Source: Spirochaetales bacterium (GTDB taxonomy: Bacteria; Spirochaetota; Spirochaetia; Treponematales; Treponemataceae). From it: a stretch of DNA of 64,000 nucleotides. The translations under genes and the position numbers were made by a program. Positions 1 to 8,214 of this stretch are shown here, in pieces. The notes beneath the pieces are model-generated. The model saw nothing but the letters and a program-made list of their open reading frames with translations, was not told the DNA's origin and did not search any database. The DNA is taken from assembly GCA_003252395.1 (NCBI GenBank), contig QKEL01000008.1, positions 248,001-312,000 on the forward strand. The letters run 5' to 3'. Each line of letters starts with the position of its first letter. Position 1 is the stretch's first letter.

Positions 1-943
1 GGGCGGAAAGCCGGCAGGAGTATCGCCAGGCCAAGATGAGGGTCATGCCCAGTGACGGAAGCAGGAACAGGGCGAAAATCCAGATGCCGAGGAAGGGAAA
101 GTAGGGTTTGAGCGTGTCGATCACCCGCGCCCGCTCCCATGCCGAACGGACCGAGTCGAGCTTATCGTTGAAGGTTCCCGGAATCGCCGATGTATACACG
201 CACAGGTACACGCTGTTTCCGTACCGAACCTTCTCGCCCCAGCGCAAGAAGGGCTCGCCCTCGGCCAGCGAGAAGAGTCCGGCGGTAACCGAGTCTAGCC
301 GGTCTTTCGTCACGAAGGAGAGGGAATCGCCCGACTCCATAACCGGGCTCCGGGATATTTCCCCGTTTACCCCGGTTTCCAGATACACCTGACAGGCCAC
401 GGCGTGCCGGTCTATGGAACGGATCGCGGTCATCCATTCGGAGGGACGATTTTTCCAGGTCGAAATGGCGAGTCCGCTCAGGTACTTTTCCGAGACGGCA
501 TGGATATCGGTAACGCGCTCTTCCATGTACAGGTCGGCCATCTCGGCCGCCACGTTCATGGTTTCGGGAATCGACCGGTCAAACCAGCTCCCGAGGGCCT
601 CTGACGCGAACTTGCCGACGATAACCGATTCGGGTACCGCGACGCTGGCGAGCAAGAGGCAAAAGGAGAGGAATACGTTGCGCCTGAGGGGACTGGGGCC
701 TTCGGCGTGAAGCGAATCCGATACCGCCCCGACGAACAGAAAGCCGGTGAGGACAAGGAGTCCCAGGGGGGCGGCGACCAAAAAGAAAAGGCCCTCGGGA
801 GAACTGAAGAGCGCCGAGGAGAATACGCCGCCAAAACTGCGGTCCGCCACCGCGTACGCGGCGGCGACCACCAGGGCGTATACCAGCGCCAGAAAGGGGA
901 ACGAAAAAAGGCCTCTAAAGGGCCCGTTCGCGGGTTCTTTCAA
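1..943 (-). CDS. NtrY-like sensor histidine kinase, N-terminal part (runs off the window)
   Basis: The reading frame is open from a TTG at 943 to the window edge, giving about 314 residues. It shows three closely spaced hydrophobic helices in roughly the first 100 residues, an extracytoplasmic domain of about 150 residues, then a fourth helix (FPFLGIWIFALFLLPSLG) followed by the start of a cytoplasmic part. This layout matches NtrY-type nitrogen sensor kinases, in which HAMP, PAS and kinase domains would follow; those lie outside the window, so the kinase assignment is inferred. The TTG overlaps the ptsH stop (TGA 940-942) and has GAGG just upstream, which points to translational coupling with HPr. 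The nearby sigma-54 gene fits an Ntr-type role. It could instead be another multi-pass receptor such as a guanylate cyclase or phosphatase. Confidence 0.6.
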   Translation of the reverse strand, partial: MKEPANGPFRGLFSFPFLALVYALVVAAAYAVADRSFGGVFSSALFSSPEGLFFLVAAPLGLLVLTGFLFVGAVSDSLHAEGPSPLRRNVFLSFCLLLASVAVPESVIVGKFASEALGSWFDRSIPETMNVAAEMADLYMEERVTDIHAVSEKYLSGLAISTWKNRPSEWMTAIRSIDRHAVACQVYLETGVNGEISRSPVMESGDSLSFVTKDRLDSVTAGLFSLAEGEPFLRWGEKVRYGNSVYLCVYTSAIPGTFNDKLDSVRSAWERARVIDTLKPYFPFLGIWIFALFLLPSLGMTLILAWRYSCRLSA

Positions 944-1206
944 TCTTCCTCGAATTTGTTCTCGAACAGGGCGTTAATGGCCTCAACGGCCTCTTTTTCG
1001 TCCGCCCCGTCGGCGACCAGGGTAAGCTCGGTGTTATAGCTTGCCGCCATGGTGATGATACCCATGATCGACTTGGCGTTGATCCGGGTGTCCTCCCGCT
1101 CTATCAGAATTTCAGAGGCGAAGCGATTTGCGGTTTGCGCGATAAGCGCGGCGGGACGCGCGTGAATTCCGGCCCGATTCTTGATGGTAACGTTCTTCGT
1201 GGTCAT
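940..1206 (-). CDS. ptsH: HPr phosphocarrier protein
   Basis: This is an 88-residue HPr. The active-site histidine is at the canonical position 15 (AGIHARPAA), and the regulatory serine is at position 46 within KSIMG. In the PTS, His15 carries phosphate from enzyme I to sugar permeases, and Ser46 is phosphorylated by HPr kinase. The start at 1206 is chosen because AAGGAA lies just upstream; an in-frame upstream extension would overlap hprK. It follows hprK by 10 bases and overlaps the start of the sensor kinase gene, so the three are probably one operon. No enzyme I or EII gene is in the window, so HPr may act here mainly as a regulator, as proposed for other spirochaetes. Confidence 0.96.
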   Translation of the reverse strand: MTTKNVTIKNRAGIHARPAALIAQTANRFASEILIEREDTRINAKSIMGIITMAASYNTELTLVADGADEKEAVEAINALFENKFEED

Positions 1207-1216
1207 TTCGGTTCCT

Positions 1217-2206
1217 TCAATATGAGTCATCGACGCCGTAGTACGGCGCGCGGGCAGCGTCGGTCTCGATCCACTTGAGGACATTCTGGTTGAATTCCTT
1301 CGCGGAAAAGTAGCCCATGCTTTTGAGCCGCTCGTTCATGGCGGCGGTCTCGAGGATGATGGGGATATTTCGCCCCGGTTTCACGGGAATCTCGAGTTTC
1401 GGAATGCGAACCCCGAGAATCTCCATGGTCAATTCGTTGGTGCCGAGCCGGTCGTATACCTTGTTCGCGTCCCACTCCTCGAGTTTGGCGACGAACTGCA
1501 CTTCCTTGCGCTCGCGGATGGAGCCCACGCCGTAAAGCTGGGTGATATTGATAATGCCCAAGCCGCGGATTTCCATGTGGTGCCCGATAATCTTGTTCGC
1601 GCCCTGGCCCACCAGGCTGTTCCCGTTGACGCAGGAAATTTCCACCACGTCGTCGGCCACGAGCCGGTGCCCGCGCTCGATGAGCTCCAGGGCGGTCTCG
1701 CTCTTCCCGACCCCGGAATCGCCCAGGATAAGGATGCCCAAACCGTATACTTCCACGAGCACGCCGTGGATCGAAACCTTGGGCGCGAAAATATTGGAAA
1801 GGATGCGGAGTATCCGGGCGGAGAATTCGCTCGAATCCAGGCCGGTAACGAGGACCGGGCACCCCGCTTCCTCCGCGATATTCACGAAGGCCTCGGGGGG
1901 CTCAAGGTTATGGGTAAAAATACAGCAGGGTATGGGATAGGAAAAGAGTTGCCGCAGCGATTCAAGCTTGTCTTCGCCGACTATCTTGCCCAGATAGGCC
2001 ACCTCGCCCCTTCCGAACAACTGTACCCTCTGAAACGCGAAGGAGTCGTAAAAGCCCGACAGGGCCAACCCGGGCCGGTTGAGGTCCGGAATGGTAATGT
2101 CGCGCACGAGTCCCCTTCTGCCGCAAACGCACCGGAGGTCCAGGGAATCGTGTTCCTTGAGGTTCAAGCCCAAGAGGTCGAGCACGGAAAACCGTTTCAA
2201 AGCCAT
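1217..2206 (-). CDS. hprK: HPr kinase/phosphorylase
   Basis: This 329-residue protein has the HprK layout: an N-terminal domain (residues 1-130) and a C-terminal kinase domain with Walker A GDSGVGKS at 162-169. The family signature MEIRGLGIIN is at 211-220 and the conserved PVKPGRN loop at 275-281. The enzyme phosphorylates HPr on Ser46 using ATP or pyrophosphate and reverses this with phosphate, which links glycolytic state to carbon regulation. Its direct neighbour is ptsH, the substrate gene. No Shine-Dalgarno precedes the ATG. Instead a TTTACA-N18-TATAGT promoter ends 5 bases before it, so it probably has its own leaderless transcript. Confidence 0.97.
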   Translation of the reverse strand: MALKRFSVLDLLGLNLKEHDSLDLRCVCGRRGLVRDITIPDLNRPGLALSGFYDSFAFQRVQLFGRGEVAYLGKIVGEDKLESLRQLFSYPIPCCIFTHNLEPPEAFVNIAEEAGCPVLVTGLDSSEFSARILRILSNIFAPKVSIHGVLVEVYGLGILILGDSGVGKSETALELIERGHRLVADDVVEISCVNGNSLVGQGANKIIGHHMEIRGLGIINITQLYGVGSIRERKEVQFVAKLEEWDANKVYDRLGTNELTMEILGVRIPKLEIPVKPGRNIPIILETAAMNERLKSMGYFSAKEFNQNVLKWIETDAARAPYYGVDDSY

Positions 2207-2241
2207 ACCTGACTATATCCTCAGGGACGCCCTCTTGTAAA
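2207..2241 (-). promoter_or_regulatory. Predicted leaderless promoter of hprK
   Basis: On the minus strand the -35 TTTACA lies at 2236-2241 and the -10 TATAGT at 2212-2217, with an 18-base spacer. Only five bases separate the -10 from the ATG at 2206, so transcription should begin at or within a few bases of the start codon. There is no Shine-Dalgarno. Confidence 0.5.
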
Positions 2242-2288
2242 GCCAAGCCCGTCGGAGATTCCCAAGATCCTCCCGCGGGTCCCCTTCC

Positions 2289-2579
2289 CTACTTCTTTTC
2301 CTGTATCTTGTCTTTTTCCTTCTTGATCTTTTGGTCCAGCACGTCCATCAATTTGTTCACCCCCGCGTTGAAGTCGAAATCCTCGGCGGATACGTGGGCG
2401 TTTCCGCCCCAGCGGAAATTGACGGTGCATTCCATGGAAAACTTCTTCTCGAATTTGAAATTGAAGAGGACGTCGGTAATCAGGTCATCGGCGTATTTAA
2501 TCCGCTCGACTTTCTTGTCAACGAACGCGCGCTGATCATCATCCATGGTAAATTTAACGGCCTGCACATTGATGTTCAT
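2289..2579 (-). CDS. hpf: Ribosome hibernation promoting factor, short form
   Basis: This 96-residue protein matches the HPF/YfiA fold: an N-terminal MNINVQAVKF strand, a helix beginning DDDQRAFVDKKVERI, and basic central strands ending in a short acidic/lysine tail. It lacks the long C-terminal dimerisation domain, so it is the short form that helps make inactive 100S ribosomes or protects 70S ribosomes under stress. The ATG at 2579 is chosen because GGGGAGG precedes it; an upstream in-frame ATG would overlap rpoN. The rpoN-hpf order is the classical one seen in proteobacteria, here followed by hprK-ptsH. Confidence 0.92.
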   Translation of the reverse strand: MNINVQAVKFTMDDDQRAFVDKKVERIKYADDLITDVLFNFKFEKKFSMECTVNFRWGGNAHVSAEDFDFNAGVNKLMDVLDQKIKKEKDKIQEKK

Positions 2580-2649
2580 GATGAACCTCCCCAAGATTCT
2601 TTGAATGGTCCCCGCAACCGGGGTTACGTAAATAATAATACCCTTTCCG

Positions 2650-4086
2650 CTATCTTTCAAACGAAGACTTTATATCGAGCTCCGAACGGTATTTCGCCAC
2701 GGTGCGGCGCGCGAGCTTAATGCCCCGCAGGGCCAACTGCTCCACGATTTTCTGGTCGGACAGGGGCCCGCTCGCCGCCTCGATGATTTGGCGCACCGTT
2801 TCCTTTACGCCCTCCTTGGAAAAGCGGCCTGAGCTGTATGCCTCGCCGCTTCGGGGGACGGAACCGACCTGATTCGAGAAAAAGTACTTGAGCTCGAAAA
2901 TGCCCCATTCGCACTGCAGATACTTACCGTTGGCCGCCCGGGACACGGTGGCCTCGTGCATGCCAATTTCCTCGGCGATATCCTTCATTCGCAAGGGGGC
3001 GAGACGGGCCGGCCCGTAGGCGAAGAAATCGCACTGAAAGACCACCAGGGCGCGGGCGAGCTTCAGTATCGTATGGTTTCGCCGGGAAAGGCTATTCATG
3101 AACCATCGGGCTTCCTTAACCGCCTCTCGGCTGAAATCCCGGCTCGCCTTGTCGGCGGCCCCTTCCCCGGTACCCGACTCAAGTTCCATGAAAAACGGGG
3201 AAACGCCCAGGACGGGAATGACTTCGTCGTTTATGGTCACCGTATAGTTGTCCTCCGTTTTCCGAACGATCACGTCGGGAACGACGTACGAGCCCGGGTC
3301 CGTGGAAAAGCGCCTGCCGGGAAAGGGGTCTAAGTGCCGGATTATGTCGAATATTTCCTCGGCCTCCGCGAGATCCACGCGGAAAGAGAGGGAGCTGTCC
3401 CGCGCGGACGCGGCCTTCACGAGGCTTTCGGGGCGTCCCTTGGCCAGCAGCTCTATGTGGCTTTCAAGGATGGCCGCCGCCTTCGCGACCGATTCGGGGC
3501 GAAAGGCCTGCGCGCCGTCAGGGGTTTCGGACAGGGAACGTTCCAGGAGCCGCGCCTGAACGGCAAGGGATTCCTGAAAGCCGGAGGTAGCGCAACCCGC
3601 CGGGTCGAGTGCCCGCACGGTATCAAGGACGGAGCGCAGCAGGGCTTCGTCGTCGGCGCCGGGCAGCTCCGCGGGCGACGATTCGTGAAAGCCGTCACGA
3701 TCCAGGTTTTGCACCACCAATTCGGCGAGGGCCCGTTCCTCCGTCCCCAGGGAAAGCTCTCCCAATTGGGCTAAAAGGCGTTCCTGAAGGGTTTCGTCGC
3801 GGGCAAGCGCCCCTTCGATAAAATCTCGGTGATCGTCGGCGGCCAGCTGGTTGGGAGTTCGGGAGGAAACGCGCACGCCACCGGGTTCCAGGGATCGGAT
3901 CGGCGCGTCGGAGCGGCCGAAGGGGTCGGAAACGACCTCCAGGGCGGGGTTCTTTTCCACCTCATCGAGAATCCGTTCCCGCAGGTCCGCGAAAGGCATG
4001 CCCATCAGCTTGATGGACTGCACGAGCTGGGGACTCAGCGTGAGGCGCTGTTGCTGTACGAGATTTTGCCGTTGGCCCTGGATCAT
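2650..4086 (-). CDS. rpoN: RNA polymerase sigma-54 factor
   Basis: This 478-residue protein has the full sigma-54 layout. A Gln-rich activator-interaction region is at the N terminus (residues 1-50, including LTLSPQLVQSIKLM). It is followed by an acidic linker, the core-binding region, a helix-turn-helix near IGMHEATVSRAANGKY, and the RpoN box ARRTVAKYRS at 459-468, which contacts the -24 promoter element. It directs transcription of genes needing AAA+ activators, often nitrogen, envelope or motility genes. The neighbouring NtrY-like kinase fits. No Shine-Dalgarno is present; a TTGACC-N17-TATGTT promoter ends 9 bases before the ATG. Confidence 0.97.
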   Translation of the reverse strand: MIQGQRQNLVQQQRLTLSPQLVQSIKLMGMPFADLRERILDEVEKNPALEVVSDPFGRSDAPIRSLEPGGVRVSSRTPNQLAADDHRDFIEGALARDETLQERLLAQLGELSLGTEERALAELVVQNLDRDGFHESSPAELPGADDEALLRSVLDTVRALDPAGCATSGFQESLAVQARLLERSLSETPDGAQAFRPESVAKAAAILESHIELLAKGRPESLVKAASARDSSLSFRVDLAEAEEIFDIIRHLDPFPGRRFSTDPGSYVVPDVIVRKTEDNYTVTINDEVIPVLGVSPFFMELESGTGEGAADKASRDFSREAVKEARWFMNSLSRRNHTILKLARALVVFQCDFFAYGPARLAPLRMKDIAEEIGMHEATVSRAANGKYLQCEWGIFELKYFFSNQVGSVPRSGEAYSSGRFSKEGVKETVRQIIEAASGPLSDQKIVEQLALRGIKLARRTVAKYRSELDIKSSFER

Positions 4087-4124
4087 TGTAGTTTAAACAT
4101 ACGGAACTGGCCCGAGCCGGTCAA
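4087..4124 (-). promoter_or_regulatory. Predicted near-leaderless promoter of rpoN
   Basis: The minus-strand -35 TTGACC is at 4119-4124 and the -10 TATGTT at 4096-4101, separated by exactly 17 bases. The ATG follows after 9 bases, so the 5' leader would be about 2-3 bases. It lies back-to-back with the promoter of the DUF1015 gene. Confidence 0.55.
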
Positions 4125-4150
4125 GGACGTCTGGCCGACCCGGAAACGTC

Positions 4151-4186
4151 TTGCCGGTTTGGCCGTTTTTACGTATCATGCCGGAC
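4151..4186 (+). promoter_or_regulatory. Predicted leaderless promoter of the DUF1015 gene
   Basis: The -35 TTGCCG is at 4151-4156 and the -10 TATCAT at 4174-4179, with a 17-base spacer. Seven bases then lead to the ATG at 4187. There is no Shine-Dalgarno, which supports 4187 as the start of both transcript and protein. Confidence 0.5.
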
Positions 4187-5515
4187 ATGAACCATACCGA
4201 ATCGTTGCGCCAACGCGGGGTTGCCGTACCCGAAATCCTTTTGCCGAAGGCGGGGCTTGACCTATCGAAGTGGGCGGTAATCGCCTGCGATCAGTATACG
4301 CAAGACCGCGAGTACTGGGAAAATGCGCGGGAAAGGGCTGCAGGAGCCCCCTCCGCCCTGGGCATGATCCTTCCCGAGGTATACCTCGAAGACGGCGATC
4401 GGTCCGAACGGCTTTCCTCCATCCGGAAAACCATGCGCGCCTACATGGAATCGGGCGTATTCGCCCCTCCCCTGAAGGGCTTTACCTATATCGAGCGGGT
4501 TACCGCGTACGGGCGCACGAGAAAGGGCTTGGTCGCCGCGATCGACCTCGAGGCCTATGAGTGGAAACCCGGCACCGCGGCGCCGATCCGCGCTACCGAG
4601 GCCACCATCGTGGACCGAATCCCGCCCCGTATGGAAATACGGCGGGGCGCGCCCCTAGAGTCGCCCCACATCATGCTCTTGGTCAACGACCCGGACCGCC
4701 TTTTGGTGGAAGCCGCGGGAAACCGCGTCCGGTCTGAAACGCCCGTATACGCGACGAAATTGGAACCCGACGCGGGCTCCGTAACGGGCTGGAAGATAGA
4801 GACGAAAGCCGGTATCGCGGCGGTCGCCGAAGCCGTGCGCCGCCTGTCCGATGCCGGGACGGGACCGGACGGTTCCACCTTCCTGTTCGCCGTGGGCGAC
4901 GGAAACCATTCCCTGGCCACCGCGAAGGCGGTATGGGACGAGTTCAAGGCCCAAAACGCCGCGCGCTTCGCCTCGGGCGCCCTTGATCGGGAGAATCACC
5001 CGGCCCGCTTTGCCCTGGCGGAAATCGTGAACCTGTACGACGAAGGGCTGACCTTCGAGCCAATCCACCGGGTCCTGTTCGGGACCGACGGTAAAACCCT
5101 CGCCGCGTTCCTCGCCTCCCGCCTGGGCGGTACCCTTTCGGCGACGGAAAGCGGCGAAAGGCTGGAAGCCCTGGTCGGCGACGAAGGCGTCACCCGCTTC
5201 GGCTTCGTCTCCGCCGACGGTCTCGCCTGCCTTGAAACCCCCAGCCCGCTCCTCGCGGTGAGCCGCTTGCAGCCCGCGCTGGACGATTTCGTGGCGGAAC
5301 GCCCCGGTGTGTCCATCGATTATATTCATGGCGCCGAAGAGGTATTCAGGCTGGGCGGGAAGGAAAACGCGGTGGCCATCCTGTTGCCCCCGGTGGAAAA
5401 GGACAGTTTCTTTTCCACTATAGCCTCGGGCGGGCCCTTGCCGCGCAAGAGCTTCTCCATGGGAGAGGCGAGCGAGAAACGCTATTATCTTGAATGCCGC
5501 CGGCTTTTCGACTGA
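4187..5515 (+). CDS. DUF1015 family protein
   Basis: This protein of about 442 residues matches the DUF1015 family. Visible family marks are an N-terminal CDQYTQDREYW stretch, a central VGDGNHSLATAKAVWDE block and a C-terminal DYIHG block. Function is not firmly established. Members often sit near serine or cofactor metabolism genes and have been suggested to bind nucleotides, which cannot be tested here. The start at 4187 is preferred over upstream in-frame ATGs at 4151 and 4178 because the homologous region begins there and a promoter ends 7 bases upstream. It is divergent from rpoN and appears to be transcribed alone. Confidence 0.85.
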   Translation: MNHTESLRQRGVAVPEILLPKAGLDLSKWAVIACDQYTQDREYWENARERAAGAPSALGMILPEVYLEDGDRSERLSSIRKTMRAYMESGVFAPPLKGFTYIERVTAYGRTRKGLVAAIDLEAYEWKPGTAAPIRATEATIVDRIPPRMEIRRGAPLESPHIMLLVNDPDRLLVEAAGNRVRSETPVYATKLEPDAGSVTGWKIETKAGIAAVAEAVRRLSDAGTGPDGSTFLFAVGDGNHSLATAKAVWDEFKAQNAARFASGALDRENHPARFALAEIVNLYDEGLTFEPIHRVLFGTDGKTLAAFLASRLGGTLSATESGERLEALVGDEGVTRFGFVSADGLACLETPSPLLAVSRLQPALDDFVAERPGVSIDYIHGAEEVFRLGGKENAVAILLPPVEKDSFFSTIASGGPLPRKSFSMGEASEKRYYLECRRLFD

Positions 5516-5577
5516 AAAACCTGGCGGGATACGGTACGCCATGGTACATTTGAAGTATCAGGTCAGGGGGATTCGCG

Positions 5578-6411
5578 ATGGGATTTGAGTTGGGGCGTAA
5601 GGTGTTTTTCCTTTATCCGCCGAGCGTGGTACGGGATGAGCTCATTTCTCGCCTTCTCGAACAGGAATACGAAGTGTACATGCTCAGGGACATCGCCATG
5701 GCGGACCGTTTGCTCGCCATGTTCCCGGCGTCCATCGTATTCGTCAACATCGACGCGGGAAAATCGGAAAGCGAGTGGGAAGACTGGATTCGCGCCAAGT
5801 TGGCCAATCCCGCCCTTTCCGGGGTCGGAATCGGCATACTCACCTACAATCAGGACGAGAACCTGCAAAAAAAATACCTGATGGATATCGGCATTCAATG
5901 CGGGTTCGTGAAACTGAAACTCGGCCTGGAAGAGAGCACCAAGATACTGCTTTCCACCCTGCAGGCCAACGAGGCGAAAGGGCGCAGGAAATACGTCCGG
6001 GCCAATTGCGCCGACGATTCCCTCACGGCGATCAACCTCCGGGAAGGGGCCATCACCGCGACGGGAAAGATACAGGACATTAGCGTCGTGGGTTTTTCCT
6101 GCATCCTCGACCCGGATCCCGCCTTCAAGAAGAACACGGTGCTCCACGACATTCAGCTCAAGCTCCGGGCCAACCTCGTAAAGATCGAGGCGGTGGTCTT
6201 CGGGGCCCGCATGGTCGAGGACCGCACGCAGTACGTCATGCTACTCGCGCCGCGAACCGAACCGGTCGTTCGCGACAAGATCAGGAACTATATTCAGTAC
6301 GCCCTGCAAAGCGACATAGAGCAGCTCGCGGTCTCCGGCGAGATTCCGGCAGCCGCGGCGGAAGCCCCGGCCGAGGCCGATTTACCCGAGATCGACGAAG
6401 CAGAATCCTGA
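5578..6411 (+). CDS. PilZ-domain protein with N-terminal receiver-like region
   Basis: This 277-residue protein has two parts. Residues 5-125 look like a degenerate response-regulator fold (hydrophobic strands FFLYPP, SIVFVNID and GIGILTYN, no clear phosphoacceptor site). Residues 130-240 form a PilZ domain with the c-di-GMP binding signature: R137-x3-R141 (RRKYVR), then D167-x-S169-x2-G172 (DISVVG). PilZ domains bind c-di-GMP and change partner activity. The tail (245-277) is Ala/Glu-rich. GGGGGA precedes the ATG. The next gene starts 18 bases downstream on the same strand, so the two are likely co-transcribed. Confidence 0.85.
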   Translation: MGFELGRKVFFLYPPSVVRDELISRLLEQEYEVYMLRDIAMADRLLAMFPASIVFVNIDAGKSESEWEDWIRAKLANPALSGVGIGILTYNQDENLQKKYLMDIGIQCGFVKLKLGLEESTKILLSTLQANEAKGRRKYVRANCADDSLTAINLREGAITATGKIQDISVVGFSCILDPDPAFKKNTVLHDIQLKLRANLVKIEAVVFGARMVEDRTQYVMLLAPRTEPVVRDKIRNYIQYALQSDIEQLAVSGEIPAAAAEAPAEADLPEIDEAES

Positions 6412-6429
6412 ACGTCCCGGATAGAGCGA

Positions 6430-7905
6430 ATGCAACAAGAACTGTACCATGAAATTTTCGGTTCCATCCTCGACCGCTCCGAGATGACCCCCTATCTCCT
6501 GCGAAACTGCGGGGGATACCACGAGGCGCTCTCGCGGGCGAACCGCATGCTGTCCAATCGCGGTTTCGACCTAGACGGCGACGATATCGGCGAGGGCGAG
6601 CTGGAACGGGCGCGGGGCTACGTTTCGAGCGCCATTGCCTTCACGCTCCGTTGGCTGTTGCCCTCGCTGAACCGCCAGCTCGTCGACCTCGCCAAGCTGG
6701 GCTCCCCCTCGGCGGGCAATTACGAGACGGCGGCCGAATCCCTCGCTAAAATTAACGCGCTCCTGAGCGACGGACCCTTCGCGGAGCTGGTCGCCGCCGA
6801 CCCGAGGCACCTATTCCTGCTCTCGTCTTCCGCAAAGTATCCCGGATTGTTTACCGGATATCCGGGCGGTGACATTGCCGTGCCCCGACAATGGCGCATC
6901 GCCGCCTGCGCGGTGCTCAAAATGTGCCACCTGATCAAATCCGTGGAAGAGGACAGCAGGGACATCAACGATTACGCGCGCTTGGGCCTCCACCTTGAGT
7001 CACGCGGCGTGGCGCTCACCGATCTGTGGTCCTTCGACTGGAACGACCCCTCCCTCATTCCCCCCGACGAGAGCGGCAGGATCGCCTACGTAAAGATTCG
7101 CGCCTTCTTCAGGAAGCTCGCCCAATCCATGGTGTATGACCAAGCGAGAAAGACCTGGGCTTTCGATTCCGGGGACGGCGTGCGGGTGGACGTGGTGGAC
7201 CTGAAGGCCCGGCTAAAAAGCCCGGAAAGCATGTTCTCGAAGCTCGGCAAGGACGCGGAGGAAACCGCCACGAGCATCCGCGACATACTGGCCCTAACCT
7301 TCATCATCCGCAACCGGGAAGATTCCCTTACCCTGTTCCATGCCCTGCAAAAGCGGGGGGTAATACTGCAGGAGAATACCCGTTCCACGTCCATTACCCA
7401 AACCCTGTTCGCGACGCCACTGGACATGCGCGACGCGGTCCGCGAGCTGATGATCAACCTGAACCGGAGCGCGGGATTTCCCGGCGAGCCCGATTCGGCG
7501 GAAGTTCGGGAACAGGCCGAGCGGTTCTACGCGGCCCTCGGGGCGCACGCGGCGGTGAACCCCCATACGGCGGACCGGCATAGGAAAATACAGTGCAAGA
7601 TTAACGTATCGCTGCCGGTCCACGTTGATCCCGTCGACGGCAGGGTAATCCTTCCGGGCACCGACGCCTACGAGCGGCGCTTCCGGGACCGGGTGGAAAC
7701 CAGCCAGCAAACGCTGCCGGTGGAACTGCGCATTTCCGACCGCGCGAGCTGGGAAGAATCGGAGCAAAGGGGAGAGGCCCACCACGAGGCCTATAAGTTC
7801 CGCCAGCTCGCGAGCCTCGCGGACCGGCTGTTCAGACCCCTTTTTTCCTTCGGGGAATACGCCTTCACGCAGCTTCGGCAGGACCAGGAACGGCTGTTCG
7901 GGTAA
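6430..7905 (+). CDS. Uncharacterised protein with a RelA/SpoT synthetase-like C-terminal half
   Basis: No enzyme is firmly recognised in this 491-residue protein. The N-terminal 240 residues are helical. The C-terminal half follows the order of motifs in the (p)ppGpp synthetase domain. A basic block KARLKSPESMFSKLGKD lies at 259-275. SIRDILALTFII follows at 282-293, with D285 in the position of the catalytic aspartate. The strand PVELRI has E432 where synthetases have the glutamate of EIQIRT. Then comes EAHHEAYK at 449-456, resembling the AAHWAYK block. A clear G-loop tyrosine is not seen, so substrate or activity may differ. It is probably co-transcribed with the PilZ gene upstream. The RelA/SpoT reading is my inference from motif order. 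Confidence 0.6.
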   Translation: MQQELYHEIFGSILDRSEMTPYLLRNCGGYHEALSRANRMLSNRGFDLDGDDIGEGELERARGYVSSAIAFTLRWLLPSLNRQLVDLAKLGSPSAGNYETAAESLAKINALLSDGPFAELVAADPRHLFLLSSSAKYPGLFTGYPGGDIAVPRQWRIAACAVLKMCHLIKSVEEDSRDINDYARLGLHLESRGVALTDLWSFDWNDPSLIPPDESGRIAYVKIRAFFRKLAQSMVYDQARKTWAFDSGDGVRVDVVDLKARLKSPESMFSKLGKDAEETATSIRDILALTFIIRNREDSLTLFHALQKRGVILQENTRSTSITQTLFATPLDMRDAVRELMINLNRSAGFPGEPDSAEVREQAERFYAALGAHAAVNPHTADRHRKIQCKINVSLPVHVDPVDGRVILPGTDAYERRFRDRVETSQQTLPVELRISDRASWEESEQRGEAHHEAYKFRQLASLADRLFRPLFSFGEYAFTQLRQDQERLFG

Positions 7906-7952
7906 AAAAAGTCCGGGTAAATAAGCGCGGATAAGACGTTCGGGTAAAAAAA
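7896..7952. repeat. Direct repeat GTTCGGGTAAAAAAA around a gene end
   Basis: A 15-base direct repeat occurs at 7896-7910, covering the stop codon of the preceding gene, and at 7938-7952. A shorter CGGGTAAA copy lies between them near 7913. The right-hand A-run reads as T8 on the minus strand and could help end transcription of the tRNA gene. The repeat may only be slippage or a local duplication. Confidence 0.5.
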
Positions 7953-8019
7953 AGGGCCGGTCCGCGCTTCGCATGGCTTTCGCCCGGAGCTCTGTGACCG
8001 CGCCCGTTTCCCGTACCGT

Positions 8020-8103
8020 TGCCGGCGATCGGACTCGAACCGATACACCCGTGAAGGCGGCAGATTTTGAGTCTGCTGCGTCTACCAATTTCGCCACGCC
8101 GGC
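8020..8103 (-). tRNA. tRNA-Leu (anticodon CAA)
   Basis: The minus strand folds as a class II tRNA. The acceptor stem GCCGGCG/CGCCGGC ends at 8103 and 8021, with discriminator A at 8020. The anticodon stem GCAGA/TCTGC encloses the loop CTCAAAA, so the anticodon is CAA (8067-8069), reading UUG leucine codons. A long variable arm and a T-arm with GGTTCGAGTCC follow. The length of 84 bases is usual for leucine tRNA. The 3' CCA is not encoded. It stands alone with no other tRNA nearby. Confidence 0.95.
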
Positions 8104-8214
8104 GCAACGAAAGAAAGTCTACCACAAAAAGCATCGCAATGTCTACGCGCATTTACCCCCGGGAGCGGAGGCCGCCCGGCTCGATTTGTTATATATTGTA
8201 AGCGGAGGATAACG

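Noticed and set aside
7945..8019. Terminator for tRNA-Leu
   Set aside because: There is a T8 run on the minus strand, but the GC-rich sequence before it forms only a weak, interrupted stem.
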